DNA of 64,000 bases from Pagrus major (taxonomy: Eukaryota; Chordata; Actinopteri; Spariformes; Sparidae): positions 24,665,806-24,729,805 of the forward strand of contig NC_133215.1 in NCBI RefSeq assembly GCF_040436345.1, read 5' to 3'. The translations under genes were made by a program, and so were the position numbers. The notes beneath the pieces are model-generated. The model was not told the DNA's origin. It saw only the letters and a program-made list of their open reading frames with translations, and did not search any database. Shown here one piece after another: positions 59,971-64,000 of the stretch; within the stretch, counting starts at the first letter, position 1; every line of letters begins with the position of its first letter.

Positions 59971-62900
59971 CTATATGATAATAAAAAGCAATATCAGCTG
60001 AGTACATTCTTACCACTATTATTATTTATATCATTATTATAATGGAAGGGTTACATCAATCCGACCCAGACGAGTGTCCACTCAGTGTCATAAGTACTAC
60101 CATTTCTGGCAATATCATAGTCTGTCTTATACTAGTACACAAATGTATGACCTTGTATGACCAATGTATGCTAATGATTAATGCATAATTATGTATGCCA
60201 GGAAATATTTTCAAAACCTTTTTAGAAATTAAGACCAGTAATACATCTTAGTCACTTGTATTTACCTAAAACCTTCCACTCCTTGCTAATCTGATTCTAT
60301 GATGCTTAAGAAATTGTATTATTTTTTAAATTTTATTTTGTTTATTTGTAATTGTTGTTTAGCAAATCTGCTTTTTCCTGCCACTGTGGGGTATGATAGG
60401 AAGGAGTTTATGATCATGGAAAGGGCTGTCATGGGAAAAAAAAAAAGGCACATACCTACACACATAGGGCTGTCTCAAAAAACACTTTTCCCATGACCCA
60501 CTAGGTGGTGCCACATATTGCCATAACTGGCCCCGGAGGTCTGACAGGGATGTATCAGCCTGCCATAAGAGGGCACTGTACTCATTTTCATCAGCAGTTC
60601 CTATTCAGCCTGGTAGAATAAGAGTCACGATGTTTACATTTGCAGGCAGTTACTTACACACTATGACTTAAAACATAATGTCACTTTGGTAAGTCACCAT
60701 TGGTATAAGATGAAATTGCTTACAAGACACCTTTTCCAATACCTTATAAACAGTTGGCTAAAAGACTGTTTTACAGCCATATACACATGCTCGCTGCACA
60801 CAACAAATGCACCCAGACGCATGAACTTCAGAATATGTGACTCCAGACGCTGATCAAGAGAACATGCAACCTTACTCTTCCCAATATGGCAGACAGTTAC
60901 TGACATGCCGGAGCCTTAATTTAACTTTTCAACAAATCAGACACGTATCCGCGGCCTGCATAGTCAACATATAGCTACCATCATGCCATGAGAGACGGTT
61001 TCATGGGGCGAGGTATGGGTGAGGATGCAGGGTCAACTTGCTGTGCTCCACATTTGGCACAGTTGCAAATGGGGGTGGTTCCTGATTTATGGCACCCTAG
61101 CAATGGTTGAGATATCTTGGCCACAGAGACACCGGGTCTGGCCCCTCACGACCACCACAAGGCCGGCGCGTCCACAGTGAGGCATCACTTTGATTCATAC
61201 CATGTTTCTCTGATGATGCTTGTAAAATGGTCAGATTTATGTTGGGGATCAGTCATAGGGTTTTATGATGTGATATCAAAAAGTAAACAAAACTTTGTGA
61301 GGTAACTAGAATCGCATGTGGCCTATCACTATCAAATAAGCCCATAGGGTCACAGGCCTGACATTAAGTCACTGACTTAGTCACGTACAAACGCACATTA
61401 GACCCAAAATACATGCAACTAAAGTCTAAGAGGCTTACGCTGGACAAACATTTTTCTCCACTTGTCTCTCACATACACATGGTAGCTGTAGGTGATCGTG
61501 TTTCAACCATTAGGGAAGTGTAACACGGGATACTGGGGTCAAAGAGAAACATACAGGTCAAAAGGAACCTGCTGACTTGACAGCTGCCTTCCAAGTGTGG
61601 AACTTTAAGAGCATTCCAATAAAAAAGTCCCCGAGCAGGAAACTGCAATTAGTCTTTAGTCCTCTATTGATATATTGTTCACTTGAGTACTTTAGGATAA
61701 CATCTGTTTGGGGCATTTGACATGCAATAAAATATCACTTGAAGCTTGATGACAAACTTCTAAAAAAAAGGAAAGAAACAAAACTGAACAATGTTTAACA
61801 ACGTTGTAAAACACACAATTTATGTATTTTAAAAATGTGCTCACGTGCACTTATTTAAAAAGTAAACCATAAATTCCAACAACACCATTTTTCTGACAGA
61901 TTATCAACACTTGCCCCTCGTTTCTGGCCTATCAGGTGTTCTGTGGTCAGTTTTGATGTGACAGTGCTGACAAGTGCTAAGAAAAGCCCTCAAGTTACCT
62001 GGGATCCGCTGACATTGAGTGTCAAACTGGGTGCTGAGAGCTGTGGGCCAGGTGACTAAGTCTCCGAACAGCTTGCTTGGACAGAGTAACATCAGAGATC
62101 TTGCTGGCTTGTCAAAGTTGCTGCCGACAAAAAGAAGTATGGAGTTCGCACAGGCTGAAGGGAAAGTCTAACCTTACAGCAGCTATAGCTACTGACACAG
62201 TAGCCTAAAGTTTGACAAAACAACAGTCCTTGTTTCTTAATCCTCTGGTCAGTCAAAAAAATGAGGGGGAGCTAAGTGAATAAGGGGCAGAATTACAGGG
62301 AAATTGAGAGCTCAAATTATCAGATTAAAAGAAAGAAAAAAGAAAGAATTTCCATAGCAATAGTATGTATTAGAGAAATATTTCCCAGGTAGGCTTTCAA
62401 CCACAGGAAGCATCACAAGACTCTGAGGTGAAGTAATACGAGGTGAGGGGGAAGATTGTGTTGGCTCTGACAACTGAGCCTGGCCAGCCATTTTTCCTGC
62501 AGCTCTGAAATAGTTATTTATAGCTGCTGCCCGGGTGTAGACAGTAAATTTCTTCTTCACTGGCTGCTGCTGTGCTGTCCAATTTTCATTTATGAAATTC
62601 TGCAGTTCCAGCTATAAACGTATGAAATCTCACATTACATTTTTCACAGGCCTACTAATTTGTTCCACTGATGAGTAGCTGCAGGTTACAGTAATGAACA
62701 CCTAACTAGAGTCTTCCCTGACAGTGGTCAGCAACATCAGAGCTATATTGGTGTACAAGGTGACGTAGCAATGATTCCCAAAACCCCTCCTTCAATCCCT
62801 CTCTCCCTCCGTTCTTCATTTCATATCACCCTCTCTCTCAGGTTCTTACCTCACTCCCACTCTGCTCCATTTCTGTCCAAAGCAAGTATTGCATTTTACC

Positions 62901-64000
62901 ATCTGTCACTGCTGTCATGCTTACAAATACCAATGAAACCCAGTTACGTCGTCCCACTAGCTGACTTCCTAGCCAATGGCAGTACAGCACCCTTCTCATC
63001 TCTCATCATTGAAAAATACTTCATTCCATTTGGACAGCTAGCCTTAAGGTTTCAAAACAAATCAAAATATAGCATTAGTGATAAAAAAAAATAATAATGT
63101 ATTGAGAGGAAACAAGCAGTCCAAGCCCAACACGACTGCGGCAGGTGGTTGAACATGCTTGCCAAGGGAAGCCCTGCAGGTCGAAACTACTGTTCAGGAA
63201 ACAAAAGATCACAAATAATACTGTTCACTCAGTGTAATATACACCAAATAAGAGCAATCATAAAATTTATAATATATAATATATAATAATAAAATATAAC
63301 ATACAGTAACAAAGTTGTTTAAAGATTTTTTTTAAAAGACCTCCACCTTCCACATACTCTCACTACCTGATGTGGGAAATTGCATTTTAGTATGTTCATG
63401 AGCCATAACACCTCTGGAATGATTTCCAGGGTGGAACTCAACACTTCAGTTTTTGCATCAAGAATGTTATTGAAAATGATAAAGACCCAAGGCAAGCATG
63501 TGCAGGATTCCCTACATGAATGTGCCTGTACAAAATCAGACAGAAAAAAGCATAAGAAAAATAGAAGACTGGAGGAAACAACTTTTTAAAGATAATATAT
63601 CTAATTCTGATTCTGTTCAGAGTGAGGGGAACTTGATTGAAAGCACAGTAAGGAGGACAACTTCCTTGGTTAGTAGTGGTCCCATGCAAAAATGTCTAAA
63701 GGAAGCCGGAGAAAGATAAAGACATGATAAATAATGGTATGGCCTATCGTTGAGTCACATAAGCAAGTTCAGTATTTGGCACATCTAAGCGACCCAATAT
63801 TGAGCACTGACATAGTAAAGAGGTTATGAGGATTAGAGTAAATAATAGAATGGTGATGCTAATACTTGAGAATCTGATCATTTCTGCTAAAATTACAGTA
63901 CTGACAACTGTTTAACTAAGATGGATTCCACTCAAATAATGAGTATAGTTCAGCCATCTTGAGTTAAGAATGAAAATGGATTAATATGGTTGTCTCAAGT

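Larger units (their letters stand above)
51779..64000 (-). other. rbm20: rbm20 first intron and/or upstream region
   Basis: No confidently assigned exon exists in this 12-kb stretch. Three short frames ending at good donors are phase-compatible with the exon at 51778: 53435-53356, 57684-57677 (inside an exon-like block 57721-57677) and 59965-59838. Each is listed as a finding. The stretch also holds an ATT repeat and a GC-richer patch near 61.0 kb. Human RBM20 has a very long first intron, so the real exon 1 may also lie beyond 64000. Confidence 0.5.

Noticed and set aside
62312..62491. MAGQAQLSEPTQSSPSPRIT frame as rbm20 exon 1
   Set aside because: It has a good start context, but every GT within it is a poor donor or in the wrong phase to join 51778, so I did not annotate it as an exon.

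Overview
The window is eukaryotic, and almost certainly from a spiny-rayed teleost fish. It has multi-exon genes with GT-AG introns, an AT-rich background, dense di- and trinucleotide microsatellites, and two copies of a dispersed repeat whose interior I recognise from many teleost genomes. It holds four protein-coding genes in the order shoc2 (-), bbip1 (+), pdcd4 (-), rbm20 (-). This is human 10q25.2 (RBM20-PDCD4-BBIP1-SHOC2) in reverse, with every relative orientation kept. I cannot name the species.

Layout. Positions 1-3714 are intergenic and hold a complete 803-bp transposon with 147-bp inverted repeats and a 6-bp target duplication, two microsatellites and a CTCF-like site. shoc2 runs leftwards from a GC-rich promoter near 19.7 kb to a probable poly(A) signal near 3.73 kb. 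Its 582-codon reading frame lies in eight exons between 8383 and 14651. The shoc2 and bbip1 promoters are head to head, about 1.9 kb apart, with a CA repeat and a repeat-family insertion between them. bbip1 (about 21.6-23.8 kb) and pdcd4 (about 24.0-32.2 kb) meet tail to tail with about 150 bp between their poly(A) signals. pdcd4 has 11 coding exons (474 codons) and a perfect 8-mer miR-21 site in its 3' UTR. rbm20 follows on the same strand: 13 coding exons from 51778 down to 34595, then about 1 kb of 3' UTR. Its first coding exon is missing from the clear annotation. Several phase-compatible candidates lie between 53 and 60 kb, or it may lie beyond the window.

Functions. shoc2 is the leucine-rich-repeat scaffold of the SHOC2-MRAS-PP1C phosphatase that activates RAF. 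bbip1 is the smallest BBSome subunit. pdcd4 is the eIF4A-binding translation repressor and tumour suppressor. rbm20 is the muscle splicing regulator of titin. They are neighbours by conserved synteny and do not form one pathway. All exon joins given here were read from splice sites and keep one open frame; none has been tested against transcripts.

I found no evidence of a new multi-gene biological system. The items most worth a second look are the IS3EU-like transposon at 795-1597, the miR-21 site in pdcd4, the unresolved start of rbm20, and a perfect 19-bp hairpin in an rbm20 intron.
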